A stretch of 64,000 nt of DNA from Bacteriovoracaceae bacterium UBA6200. Its GTDB lineage: Bacteria; Bdellovibrionota; Bacteriovoracia; Bacteriovoracales; Bacteriovoracaceae. This document shows, piece after piece, positions 50,982 through 60,309 of this stretch. Every line of letters begins with the position of its first letter. Positions within the stretch are counted from its first letter, which is position 1. Below the pieces are notes generated by a model that searched no databases, was not told the origin of the DNA, and was given only the letters and a program-made list of their open reading frames with translations. Both the position numbers and the translations under genes were made by a program. The DNA is taken from the NCBI GenBank assembly GCA_002422605.1, contig DISW01000001.1, positions 315,114-379,113 on the forward strand, written 5' to 3'.

Positions 50982-53900
50982 ATGAAGAATACTCACGTTC
51001 CACTAAACTATCATCCCGAAAAACTTGAACGGGAATTAAAGCCCTTTTATATTGGCGCTGATAAAAAAGATCTCGAAGCGATGCTAACGGAATTAAACTT
51101 AAAGTCACTGGAAGATCTTTATAGTCATATCGACAGCACTGTTAAGATGGATAAAGTACCGATGGCAAAACACATGGCCTATCAGGAATTGATCGGACAT
51201 CTGAATGAACTTGCCGGTAAAAATAATCTTAAAACTTCATTCCTCGGTGATGGACTTCCTTATTATAAAGTGACTGAGGTAGTTGGACCGATCAGTGATA
51301 TCCGCGGACTTTCAACCGCCTATACTCCTTATCAGCCTGAGCGCTCTCAAGGAACTCTCCAAACTCTTTGGATATATCAATCTCTCATCTCTCAATTGAC
51401 GGGTTTCGAAGCAATTAATGCTTCTCTTTATGACCGTTCGACCTGTTTATTTGAGGCCATGAACTGTTCTCTTCGATTGGTTAAAGACGCTACAACTGTC
51501 GTTGTTGCCACAACTCTTTATCCTGGCGACCTGGAAGTTTTAGAAACTCTTGCTCGTGAAACTTCACTTAAAATCATAAAAGCTCCAATTAATCCTCAAT
51601 CCGGTAAGACGGACATGGATGCTTTAAAACGCATTTTGAATACGACTCCACAAGTTGCTGCCGTGGCCTTCCCTCATGTGAATGCTCTCGGTAACATCGA
51701 GTCTGTTGATGAGATTGTCGATCTTTGTTCAAATAATAACATCAAGTCTATCGCTGTCGTCGATCCAATGCTTCTTGGTAAGGGAGGTCTTAAGGCCCCT
51801 GTGAAGTTCGGTACCTCTCAGCAAGGTGCGGACATGATTGTTGCCGAAGGTCAGCATCTGGCCATTGGCCCAAGCTTTGGGGGACCAGGACTAGGTATTT
51901 TTGGTATTCGTTATAATGAACAAGATAAAACATCTATTCGTTCAACTGCCGGAAGATATGTAGGTAAAACGAAAGATCTTAAAGGCAGAGAATGTAAGGC
52001 CCTAATCCTTTCAACTCGTGAGCAACATATTCGCCGTGAAAAAGCGACGTCTAACATATGCTCTAACCAATCTTTCATCGCAAGTCTCGCCGGTGCTTCG
52101 ATGCTTGCCCGCGGAGATGAGGGGTTTGAAGAAACATTAAGAAAATCACGCTCCCTTGCTGAAAAGGCCGCGGAGACTCTGACTCAGTTTGAGGGAGTTG
52201 AACTTAAGTTTAAAGGCTCGGCCTTCTTTAATGAGTTCACTTTGAAAGTTCCTGTAAGCACTAAGACCTTGATTGAAAAGGCCAGCGAGGCGGGGATTCT
52301 CATTGGTGTTGACGTTTCAAACCGTCACGGCGAGATCAGCGGAGAAAATCTTCTTCTCATGAGCTTCACAGATATTAACACTGAGGAAGACGTAGAAAAA
52401 CTAATTGCCTTCTTCGGAACTCAATTCAATAAAACCAAAAATGGAACCCCTGCTCCTAAGATACAAGCAGTTCTTATGAGAGTAGATGCTCCAGAAATCC
52501 CTCAACTTTCTACCGAAGCGATCGTTACTTATTACGAGAAACTCGGGAAACAAAACCTTTCTCCTGATGACGGGATCTATCCATTAGGGTCTTGTACTAT
52601 GAAGTACAATCCATACATTAATGATTACGCCGCCAACTTACCTGGTTTTGCCAATCTCCATCCTGAAGCTCCTATTCAAGATGTTCAAGGTGCACTGGAA
52701 ATTCTTTTTGAAATTCAAGAACAGTTCAAAGCAATCACAGGCCTTCCGGGAGTTACGACTCAACCAGTTGCGGGCGCTCAAGGGGAACTCGTAGGTTTAA
52801 AAATGTTCCAGGCCTATCATCGTGATCGTGGTGAGGCCAATCAGAGAAATGTAGTGATCATTCCTCGTTCGGCCCACGGAACAAACCCTGCTTCAGCTTC
52901 AATGGCCGGTTACCAATCCAAAGTGGTTGATGGCCAGGTCTTTGGTATCTTCACAGTAGAAGCTCTTCCAAATGGAGAGATGAATCTGGATCAAATCAAA
53001 GAATTCCTTAAAACGGATGGCCACCGCGTGGCCGGTATTATGGTCACCAATCCTAATACTGCAGGTATTTTTGAAGCGCAATTTAAAGAGATGAGCTCCC
53101 TCATCCATGAGGCCGGCGGACTGGTTTATATGGATGGTGCTAATATGAACGCCATTGCAGGAATTATTGATCTGAATAAATTAGGCGTGGATGCTGTCCA
53201 CAATAATCTCCACAAGACATGGACTATCCCACACGGTGGTGGAGGCCCAGGAGACGCTATTGTGGCGGTTTCAAATAAGCTTATCGACTTCCTACCAGGA
53301 ATTCAGGTCGTAAAGAATGGTGAAAAATTTGATGTGATAAGACCCGCTAAATCGGTCGGATCATTCCACCGTCACTTTGGGAATTTTGGACATAAAGTTC
53401 GTGCTTATACTTACATTAAAGCTCTCGGAGCTGATGGTGTTCGTATGATGAGTGAAGTAGCTGTCCTTTCTGCCCGCTATCTCTATCAACGACTTTCCGA
53501 AACTTATCCTTGCCTTCCGGCAGGAGCTGCGACTTCCCCAAGAATGCATGAGTTTATTCTCACCCTTAGTCCTGAGACCTTTAAAAAAATCGAAGCTGCT
53601 GGAACTCCTAAGGCCAATGCTATTGCACGAATTGGAAAACTATTTTTAGATTTTGGATTCCACGCTCCGACCGTTGCCTTCCCTGAGCAGTTTGGACTTA
53701 TGATCGAGCCAACTGAAACCTATAGTAAAAAAGAACTCGATCAGTTTGCCTCTGTGGTAGAAAGTATTTCAAAACTGATTGAAGATCACCCGGAAGTTTT
53801 AAGAACAGTTCCTCACTTTACTCCGATTGATCGAGTTGATGAGGTCCTGGCCAACAAGAATCCGATTCTTACAGAAAAGATCACCAAGAATCTTCCAGAA

Positions 53901-53993
53901 ATAATCATAGACCGAGTGGATGCTAATGAACTACGAGCATCTACAACAGAAGAAGTCTGTGAACTGATCATTAAAGCAAGTCAAAGACAATAA
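50982..53993 (+). CDS. gcvP: Glycine decarboxylase, fused GcvPA-GcvPB
   Basis: At 1003 residues this is the P-protein of the glycine cleavage system in one chain. Residues 1 to about 450 resemble GcvPA (RGLSTAYTPYQPERSQGTLQTLWIYQ; AEGQHLAIGPSFGGPGLGIF). Residues about 470-1003 resemble GcvPB of the two-subunit type (YPLGSCTMKYNPYIND, SAHGTNPASASMAGYQ). The PLP lysine is Lys745 in NNLHKTWTIPHGGGGPG. Sequence details follow the two-subunit form rather than E. coli GcvP. The linker (TKNGTPAPK) is short. gcvT and gcvH are not in the window. It ends at a strong terminator. Confidence 0.95.
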   Translation: MKNTHVPLNYHPEKLERELKPFYIGADKKDLEAMLTELNLKSLEDLYSHIDSTVKMDKVPMAKHMAYQELIGHLNELAGKNNLKTSFLGDGLPYYKVTEVVGPISDIRGLSTAYTPYQPERSQGTLQTLWIYQSLISQLTGFEAINASLYDRSTCLFEAMNCSLRLVKDATTVVVATTLYPGDLEVLETLARETSLKIIKAPINPQSGKTDMDALKRILNTTPQVAAVAFPHVNALGNIESVDEIVDLCSNNNIKSIAVVDPMLLGKGGLKAPVKFGTSQQGADMIVAEGQHLAIGPSFGGPGLGIFGIRYNEQDKTSIRSTAGRYVGKTKDLKGRECKALILSTREQHIRREKATSNICSNQSFIASLAGASMLARGDEGFEETLRKSRSLAEKAAETLTQFEGVELKFKGSAFFNEFTLKVPVSTKTLIEKASEAGILIGVDVSNRHGEISGENLLLMSFTDINTEEDVEKLIAFFGTQFNKTKNGTPAPKIQAVLMRVDAPEIPQLSTEAIVTYYEKLGKQNLSPDDGIYPLGSCTMKYNPYINDYAANLPGFANLHPEAPIQDVQGALEILFEIQEQFKAITGLPGVTTQPVAGAQGELVGLKMFQAYHRDRGEANQRNVVIIPRSAHGTNPASASMAGYQSKVVDGQVFGIFTVEALPNGEMNLDQIKEFLKTDGHRVAGIMVTNPNTAGIFEAQFKEMSSLIHEAGGLVYMDGANMNAIAGIIDLNKLGVDAVHNNLHKTWTIPHGGGGPGDAIVAVSNKLIDFLPGIQVVKNGEKFDVIRPAKSVGSFHRHFGNFGHKVRAYTYIKALGADGVRMMSEVAVLSARYLYQRLSETYPCLPAGAATSPRMHEFILTLSPETFKKIEAAGTPKANAIARIGKLFLDFGFHAPTVAFPEQFGLMIEPTETYSKKELDQFASVVESISKLIEDHPEVLRTVPHFTPIDRVDEVLANKNPILTEKITKNLPEIIIDRVDANELRASTTEEVCELIIKASQRQ

Positions 53994-54004
53994 ATAGCTT
54001 TTAA

Positions 54005-54032
54005 AGGCCAGCGAAAGCTGGCCTTTTTTTGT
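54005..54032 (+). terminator. Intrinsic terminator after gcvP
   Basis: AAAGGCCAGC and GCTGGCCTTT form a 10-bp stem around GAAA, followed by a run of Ts on the plus strand. It lies between convergent genes and can also serve mscS. Confidence 0.9.
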
Positions 54033-54034
54033 AG

Positions 54035-55072
54035 TTATTTTTCGATTAATAATTTTTGAGTTGGATACGCAATTTCTATTTCATGCTTTTCTAAGATTTC
54101 CAGAATGCCATAGAGGATGGACTGATGGGTATTTGCATAAAGAAGATAATCGGGATTTGTCATAAAATAAATAATTTCAAAATCTAAGGAAGAAGGTCCG
54201 AACCTTGTTAAATGAACCCGGTCAAAACGGGTGTATTCATAGGAGGTGATAAGATCTTCGAAAAGTTTTGGAAGAATCTGTAATTTCTCACGAGGACTGC
54301 TGTAACTTACTCCTAAAAAGAAGGCCACCCGTCTATCTCCCATCCTCTTATAGTTACGAATTCGGGAAGCCAGAAGATCTGAATTGGAGATTATAATTTG
54401 CTCTCCTGTCAGGCTTTTAATTCTAGTTGTTTTTAATCCTACTTGCTCTATGCTTCCAGAAATATCTGGTGCCACATTAATGGGATCTCCCACGACAAAG
54501 GGCTTATCCATAACAATGGATAGTGATGAAAAAAGATCTCCCAGGATTTTTTGAGTGGCCAGAGCGATGGCCACCCCCCCGATACCCAACCCTGTTATAA
54601 AAGTCGTTACATTGACTCCCATGTTATTCAACATGAAGAGGATAACAATTGAGATAAATCCGAACTTCGCCAGAATCCCTACAAAGTCCAAAGACATTTT
54701 TGTCGATGGGTCGTAATTTCGTTTTCTAAGAGTGAGTTTTATCCAGCCATTGATGAAAGACTTACCCCAAGTGATAACTTGAAAGGCCCCAACAATCATC
54801 ATGACTTTGTTTATGTAGTTCTCTGACCTGGCGCTGAGAACCAAAATGGTTGAGCCCAAGAACAGAGATAATGCCACCATGAAGTATTGTCGGGTGCAAC
54901 AGAGAGTCTCAACCACGAGATCATCGATATAACTGGTTGTTCGGAGGGATAATCGTTTAAGACTCACGATGAGAATTTTTTTAAGTATCCAAAGGAAGAA
55001 ATAGGCCACCACGGAAAAGGCCATAAATTCAACATAATGGCCTTCGAGAAATTGCGTTAAAAAATCTTGCAC
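54035..55072 (-). CDS. MscS-family mechanosensitive channel
   Basis: The 345-residue channel has about four N-terminal TM helices. The pore helix region reads VTTFITGLGIGGVAIALATQKILGDLFSSL with the Gly/Ala packing pattern of MscS TM3. The beta domain is FVVGDPINV through TTRIKSLTGEQIIISNSDLLASRIRNYKRM. Its C-terminal alpha/beta domain follows. It releases solutes under osmotic downshock. It is a single gene, divergent from the small secreted protein at 55191. Confidence 0.93.
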   Translation of the reverse strand: MQDFLTQFLEGHYVEFMAFSVVAYFFLWILKKILIVSLKRLSLRTTSYIDDLVVETLCCTRQYFMVALSLFLGSTILVLSARSENYINKVMMIVGAFQVITWGKSFINGWIKLTLRKRNYDPSTKMSLDFVGILAKFGFISIVILFMLNNMGVNVTTFITGLGIGGVAIALATQKILGDLFSSLSIVMDKPFVVGDPINVAPDISGSIEQVGLKTTRIKSLTGEQIIISNSDLLASRIRNYKRMGDRRVAFFLGVSYSSPREKLQILPKLFEDLITSYEYTRFDRVHLTRFGPSSLDFEIIYFMTNPDYLLYANTHQSILYGILEILEKHEIEIAYPTQKLLIEK

Positions 55073-55190
55073 TCTGCACCTCTGTGAATTTTTATAACAA
55101 CCCTTTTATATCTTAAAACATACAAATTCGTCTTGTTTTTTAGGTCATCTTTAGAAGACGTGACTCACTTCTAATGTCTATCATTTGCCA

Positions 55191-55421
55191 ATGAAAAGAA
55201 TGATCACCATTTTACTTCTTATGATCTTCTCATTTGGCCTCATGGCGCAAACGCCTATGTCCCTGACTCAAGAAGAAACCATTCATCCCTACGAAGAATT
55301 ACGACCGTTTGAAAAGAAAAGCATGTTTGAAATGATGGAATCTGAAAATGATGAAGAGTCCTTGCAAGAACAACAAGAAGATCCTGAGATGAGAAAGTTT
55401 GAGGACAAGAAGAAGCTTTAA
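55191..55421 (+). CDS. Small secreted acidic protein
   Basis: From the ATG at 55191 the product is 76 residues: signal peptide MKRMITILLLMIFSFGLMA, cleaved before QTPMS, then a Glu/Asp/Met-rich mature segment (MFEMMESENDEESLQEQQED) ending in Lys. A TTG two codons upstream is the only other start. There is no cysteine. I recognise no family; a metal- or polycation-binding periplasmic peptide is possible. It overlaps the convergent kinase by 4 nt. Confidence 0.5.
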   Translation: MKRMITILLLMIFSFGLMAQTPMSLTQEETIHPYEELRPFEKKSMFEMMESENDEESLQEQQEDPEMRKFEDKKKL

Positions 55422-56803
55422 TGAAGCATTGGAGTATCCCATACCTCCAGAGGAAGAGATTCAGGTATCTCTAAAAGAAATGTGGTATGGGGCATATCCG
55501 GAAGATAACGCAAACTTCCTTTATGCTTTTCTGCAATCCCACGAGCGAGGGCCAGTCCCAAACCTGTTCCCTTTCCCTCTTGTTTGGTTGAAAAGAATGG
55601 TTCCATTATTTTTGAAGCAATATCCTTGGGAATGCCTTTTCCTGAATCCTTAAAATAAAGTTGAATCATATTATCATTTTTATGAGCACTCACTTCGATC
55701 CACTTATCGGAGAGGAACTCAATGGCATCAAAGGAATTATTTAACAAATTTAAAATGATTTGTTCGAGTTGAATTTTGTTACCTAATACATGATATTTTT
55801 CAAGACCATAAAAACGAAGACTCACCCCATGATTTTTTATTCTTTGACCTGTGAATGCCATAACATCATCCATCAATTGCTTTAATGAAACCTCTTTAGG
55901 AGGAGATTTCTCATCGTGATAAACAAACTCACGCACACCTTGAATGGTCCGACCAATCCTCTCTGAGGTATAAAGAATTTGTTCAAGGCCTGAAGCGAGT
56001 TCTTCTTTCTTATCATCTTTATTATAAATTCTTAAAAGCTGGCTAGTTCTGGCCTGAATCACTGCGAGGGGATTATTAATTTCATGAGCGATACCAGCGG
56101 ACATCATTCCAAGCTCTGCATATTTTGACTGACCGAATAGTTTATCTGTTCGCTCTTTTAGCATGGCACTCATCTTATTATGATTTTTTTCCTGTAAATA
56201 CTCCAAGACGACAAACAAACTTCCGATAAGATTGAGAGTTAAAAGGATAAACTCTCCCATGAAGAAACTAAATCCCCAAACTTGATCTCTTCCCCAAAGT
56301 GGGAAGAAAATACGGAAAAGAAAAAAAGCTCCGGCGGAAATAGGAATCCAGAATTTCAAATTTAAATTTTCTTCCTTAAACATTTTGATTCCAGCATCTC
56401 GTACCAGTGAAAGACCTACTACTACTGAAGCTAAAGTAAGTGGTAGTGAGTAAAACAGAAAAGGCTGACCGGCCGCTCCCACTAAGAGCGAGAGGAAAAG
56501 ACCTGTCCCAATTGTGAGTAGCCTCCATCTTTCAAAGAGATTTAATCCAGACAAATCTTCCAGCACATGCCGATAGCCCCTAATGGCCAGAACCCAGGTA
56601 AGCATGGACAGGACCGCTAGCTCCGGTAAAAATCTTACAAGGATAAAAGTTAGGGTGATATTCGCCAAAAGGGCCATCGCCAATTCCATCGTATGACCTA
56701 AAAATTTCATCCGATGTTTAAGATTGAAGAGGTAAATCCCCCCAATCATCATAAGTGAAATGACTAGTGAGACTCCGAAAATGATTGTTAGATAACTCTT
56801 CAT
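55418..56803 (-). CDS. Sensor histidine kinase with 6-7 TM segments (I)
   Basis: The 461-residue protein has six or seven TM helices in its first 215 residues and no sizeable periplasmic domain, so it probably senses the membrane or a lipid-phase signal. The HisKA box is GMMSAGIAHEINNPLAVI with its histidine in AHEIN. The ATPase N, G1 and G2 boxes are LLNNSFDAIE, KDSGKGIP and GKGTGLGLALARGI. It closely parallels the kinase at 58902-60239. No response regulator is adjacent. It overlaps the convergent 76-codon gene by 4 nt. Confidence 0.88.
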   Translation of the reverse strand: MKSYLTIIFGVSLVISLMMIGGIYLFNLKHRMKFLGHTMELAMALLANITLTFILVRFLPELAVLSMLTWVLAIRGYRHVLEDLSGLNLFERWRLLTIGTGLFLSLLVGAAGQPFLFYSLPLTLASVVVGLSLVRDAGIKMFKEENLNLKFWIPISAGAFFLFRIFFPLWGRDQVWGFSFFMGEFILLTLNLIGSLFVVLEYLQEKNHNKMSAMLKERTDKLFGQSKYAELGMMSAGIAHEINNPLAVIQARTSQLLRIYNKDDKKEELASGLEQILYTSERIGRTIQGVREFVYHDEKSPPKEVSLKQLMDDVMAFTGQRIKNHGVSLRFYGLEKYHVLGNKIQLEQIILNLLNNSFDAIEFLSDKWIEVSAHKNDNMIQLYFKDSGKGIPKDIASKIMEPFFSTKQEGKGTGLGLALARGIAEKHKGSLRYLPDMPHTTFLLEIPESLPLEVWDTPMLH

Positions 56804-56942
56804 AGAATTATTTTAGTTTCTAAAATTCTTACAGTGAGTTGAATTAATTCTTAAGAGCGACAGAGGTATTTAATATACATTTCTTACATTTACTGATATC
56901 AAAGTTTTACGCTTATCGCCGAACATTTTAAGGACACTATTC

Positions 56943-58544
56943 ATGAGCTTAAAGCCTCGATGTACTTTCGCTATCATATCTCACCCTGATGCCGGTAAAA
57001 CCACGATGACCGAAAAACTTCTTTGGTTTGGGGGGGTGGTTCGAGAGGCCGGAATGGTTAAGTCAAAGACTGGGGAATACGCTAAATCCGACTGGATGGA
57101 ATTGGAAAAGCAGCGTGGTATTTCCATTACCTCATCAGTCATGAGCTTTGAGTACAACCAGCGGGCCCTTCACTTATTAGATACCCCAGGACATAAAGAT
57201 TTCTCTGAAGACACTTATCGAACCCTCACTGCGGTTGAATCAGTGCTCATGATGATTGACTCGGCCAAAGGGGTGGAAACTCAAACCATCAAGCTTATGG
57301 AAGTCTGCCGGATGAGGGATACTCCTATTGTCACCTTCATGAACAAATTTGATCGTGAAGCAATGGATCCTTTTGAGCTTTTAGATAATATCGAATCCAT
57401 TCTTAAAATCCAGTGCGTGCCAATGACCTGGCCAGTAGGAAATGGGGTGGAATTTAAAGGTGTCTATGACTTTAAAACAAAAAAAATTCTGAGTTTTAAA
57501 GATTCCAAAGACCCATTTTCTCCAAGTTATCTGGATGCCTCTGACTTAGAGGCTCCTTCCTTAAAGGCTGCCCTTGGGGAAGCCCTACTTGAGAAACTTA
57601 AAGAAGAACTAGAAATGGTAGAAACTCTTATTCCAGAGTTTTCTATGGATGAGTATTTGGCAGGAATCCAAACTCCTGTCTTTTTTGGTTCTGCCCTTAA
57701 GAACTTCGGGGTTAAAGAAACTCTGGATCTTATAACCAAAATTGCACCCACTCCAAAATCCCGGGAAGCAGTTCTGGCCCCCTATGATTCAACAGCTCAA
57801 ACGATTATTGTTAGTCCTGAAGATCCTGAATTTACCGGCTTTATTTTTAAAATTCAGGCAAACATGGATCCTAAGCACCGCGACCGTATTTCTTTCATGC
57901 GAGTATGCTCTGGTAGATTTGAGCGAAATGATAAGATTTACCATGTACGGACAGGCAAAGAGATTCGAATTGCCACCCCCCTAATCTTTCAGGCCCGAGA
58001 TCGGGACATCGCTGAAGAGGCCGTGGCCGGAGATATTATTGGTCTCTATGATACTGGAAAATACCAAATTGGTGACACCTTCACGATGGGTAAGAAACAA
58101 ATTCGTTACACCGGAATACCAAGCTTCTCTCCTGAGCTTTTTATGAGAGTGACAGCAAAAGATCCTATGAAAGCGAAACATCTTGAAAAAGGTCTCACTC
58201 AGCTTTCTGAGGAAGGGGCCACTCAGCTATTTATTCGCCGCCAAACCAATGAAAAGATGCTGGGAGCAGTTGGTGTACTTCAATTTGAAGTCGTAAAATA
58301 CCGACTTGAAGATGAATACTCTGTGCCGGCCATGTATGAGCCTGTAGCATGGGCAGGAGTCAGATGGTTAAAATTTAAGGATAAAAAAGAAGAAGAAAGA
58401 TTTGCGCAGGAATATTCCTCGGTTATCATGGAAGATAAGGAAAAGCGCTTGTGCTTTGCTGTCAGGACAGAATGGGATTTAAAACTCGCCATGGAAAAAA
58501 ATCCTGATGTTAAATTCTTTAAAAACTCGGACTATATCGAATGA
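56943..58544 (+). CDS. prfC: Peptide chain release factor 3
   Basis: The 533-residue GTPase has the P-loop SHPDAGKTTMTEKLL, the switch-I region EKQRGISITSSVM, DTPGHKDF, and NKFD, and the RF3-specific C-terminal part (LEKGLTQLSEEGATQLF, GVLQFEVVKYRLEDEY). It removes RF1/RF2 after termination. Length matches the family. It lies between two divergent/convergent kinase genes and overlaps the next gene by 4 nt, so the small protein downstream is co-translated. Confidence 0.97.
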   Translation: MSLKPRCTFAIISHPDAGKTTMTEKLLWFGGVVREAGMVKSKTGEYAKSDWMELEKQRGISITSSVMSFEYNQRALHLLDTPGHKDFSEDTYRTLTAVESVLMMIDSAKGVETQTIKLMEVCRMRDTPIVTFMNKFDREAMDPFELLDNIESILKIQCVPMTWPVGNGVEFKGVYDFKTKKILSFKDSKDPFSPSYLDASDLEAPSLKAALGEALLEKLKEELEMVETLIPEFSMDEYLAGIQTPVFFGSALKNFGVKETLDLITKIAPTPKSREAVLAPYDSTAQTIIVSPEDPEFTGFIFKIQANMDPKHRDRISFMRVCSGRFERNDKIYHVRTGKEIRIATPLIFQARDRDIAEEAVAGDIIGLYDTGKYQIGDTFTMGKKQIRYTGIPSFSPELFMRVTAKDPMKAKHLEKGLTQLSEEGATQLFIRRQTNEKMLGAVGVLQFEVVKYRLEDEYSVPAMYEPVAWAGVRWLKFKDKKEEERFAQEYSSVIMEDKEKRLCFAVRTEWDLKLAMEKNPDVKFFKNSDYIE

Positions 58545-58915
58545 CAAAATCAAAGAAATCAAACAGCAGCCTTTTTTATATCTTGCCTCTACTTCTTCTC
58601 ATTGGATACTTCGGTGGACAGAGACTTAAAAAGTTTATGCCAACCGGTTCCCCGAATATTGAAGAAGAAGTCTTTCCCATTGTTCGCGAAAACATCAGTG
58701 AAGACCTAAAGCTCGTAATTGAGCCGGACTTTATCGATATTAAAGATGGCATGATTACTGTTTATTTAAAACAGGACACTAGTTCCAGTGTTTCACCCGA
58801 AGTGACAAGGTCCAGAGAATTTATCAAGACCTATATCCAATCAAAACTTGAGACATGGAAGAATGGCTCTGAATATCAATCTCATGACATTCAAGTTAAA
58901 TTTAATGATGAGTAA
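58541..58915 (+). CDS. Small membrane-anchored protein (124 aa), unknown
   Basis: A short Lys-rich start, one TM helix (LFYILPLLLLIGYFGG) and a periplasmic part of about 95 residues with a strand pattern (LKLVIEPDFIDIKDGMITVYLKQD). No family is recognised. It is co-transcribed with prfC (ATGA overlap), but nothing shows a role in translation. The 3' end overlaps the convergent kinase by 14 nt. Confidence 0.6.
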   Translation: MTKSKKSNSSLFYILPLLLLIGYFGGQRLKKFMPTGSPNIEEEVFPIVRENISEDLKLVIEPDFIDIKDGMITVYLKQDTSSSVSPEVTRSREFIKTYIQSKLETWKNGSEYQSHDIQVKFNDE

Positions 58916-60239
58916 CACTTAAGGGAATTTCGACCACGAAGGTGGTATTGCTCTGAGTTTCATCATAGTAAAGTTTTCCACCGTGTTCTTCGATCATCTT
59001 CCGGGATAAAGGAAGACCGAGCCCTGTCCCATCGACATCTTTAGTAGTAAAAAACAACGTCATGATATTCTTTCTTATTTCAGGCGGGATACCTGGCCCG
59101 GAATCCTTTACAGAAACTTTGACCATGTTGTCTACTCGCACAGTTGTCATTTCAACCCAAGCGTTCTCTGTACTTCGAACAGCATCAAAAGAATTATTCA
59201 AAAGATTTAAAAAAATTTGCGAAATTTGTACGGGTCTGCAGGACACGAAGAAATCTTCACCCAATTCAATTCTAAGTTCAATATTTCCTAACCTGAACCG
59301 ATCGCGGCAAAAAGTTAAAGTCTCTTCTATCACATCCTTAAGGTTAACAGTTTTGAAGAATTCTTCTTTCTCCGTTTTAGAAAGTTTCTTCAAGGATTTG
59401 ATGATATCTATGATTCTTTTAGTGGTGATTTCAATTTGATCAAGTCCTTTAAGCACTTCTTCTGGAGGGGGATTCTTTTTATTTATTTGCATTCGGAGAA
59501 GTTCAATTCGATTAATAATGACGCTAAGAGGGTTATTAATTTCGTGAGCAATACCCGCCGTCATTTCTCCTAAAGTTGAAAGTTTTGATTGATTCTTTAA
59601 AGTTTCTTCCAACTCTATCTGCCGTCTCGTCTTCAAATTATAGACCACAACGGCCGGAAGAATAATGGCCATCAGGATGTTAGTTAGTAAGCTCACGCTA
59701 CTTGCCAATTTGGAATATAAATCATAGTGCCTAAAGAAAGGGTAATCCAGATTATGGAGCGCAATAATCAGTATATTTATCTGTAATAGAAGATGAATGA
59801 GTGCCAGCTTCTCTTCATTTCCTGCATGCCGGGATGCCACCAGCATGTCCAGGATAATGATGAAAACCATGAGAGACACAGGAAAAGTATAAATAAGAAA
59901 ACTCAAGCCGGAAAAATAAAGAATCAACATCAGTAGATAACTCGAAAAAAGCGCCTTCATATACCAGCTTTTATCCAAGTTACTTACAACGGCATTTTCT
60001 AAGATTCTTCTTAGGGTACGTATCCTCCATGGCCAGATCAGGAGTGAGGTAACCATAAAAATAGGATCGAAATTGGTAGCAAAGACAGAGAGAGTGATTT
60101 GGACAAAGGCCGCCACCCAGTATTCAAAGGCAATCCATTGGCCTTTATCTTTCTCACAATAATAGATAAGACCGCTGATGAGAATCATCAGTGCAGTTGT
60201 GATAAGAGACACGTAAGACAGCAGTATGGAGTCTTGCAT
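58902..60239 (-). CDS. Sensor histidine kinase with 6-7 TM segments (II)
   Basis: This 445-residue kinase has the same plan as the one at 55418-56803: several N-terminal TM helices without a large loop, then HisKA LGEMTAGIAHEINNPLSVI, and ATPase boxes LLNNSFDAVR, KDSGPGIPPE and VDGTGLGLPLSRKM. The two are probably paralogues. It has no adjacent response regulator, and its own promoter must lie in the 70 nt before its start. Its 3' end overlaps the small prfC-linked gene on the other strand by 14 nt. Confidence 0.88.
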   Translation of the reverse strand: MQDSILLSYVSLITTALMILISGLIYYCEKDKGQWIAFEYWVAAFVQITLSVFATNFDPIFMVTSLLIWPWRIRTLRRILENAVVSNLDKSWYMKALFSSYLLMLILYFSGLSFLIYTFPVSLMVFIIILDMLVASRHAGNEEKLALIHLLLQINILIIALHNLDYPFFRHYDLYSKLASSVSLLTNILMAIILPAVVVYNLKTRRQIELEETLKNQSKLSTLGEMTAGIAHEINNPLSVIINRIELLRMQINKKNPPPEEVLKGLDQIEITTKRIIDIIKSLKKLSKTEKEEFFKTVNLKDVIEETLTFCRDRFRLGNIELRIELGEDFFVSCRPVQISQIFLNLLNNSFDAVRSTENAWVEMTTVRVDNMVKVSVKDSGPGIPPEIRKNIMTLFFTTKDVDGTGLGLPLSRKMIEEHGGKLYYDETQSNTTFVVEIPLSVTHH

Positions 60240-60257
60240 GGAGTTTCTTTATAAAAA

Positions 60258-60280
60258 AAGACCAGGATTAACCTGGCCTT
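60258..60280 (-). terminator. Terminator after protease gene I
   Basis: On the minus strand AAGGCCAGG pairs with CCTGGTCTT (one G-U) over a 5-nt loop and is followed by a T-run. It separates the protease gene from the kinase gene downstream. Confidence 0.8.
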
Positions 60281-60309
60281 CAGTACTAGTAAATGTATCT
60301 TACTCTATT

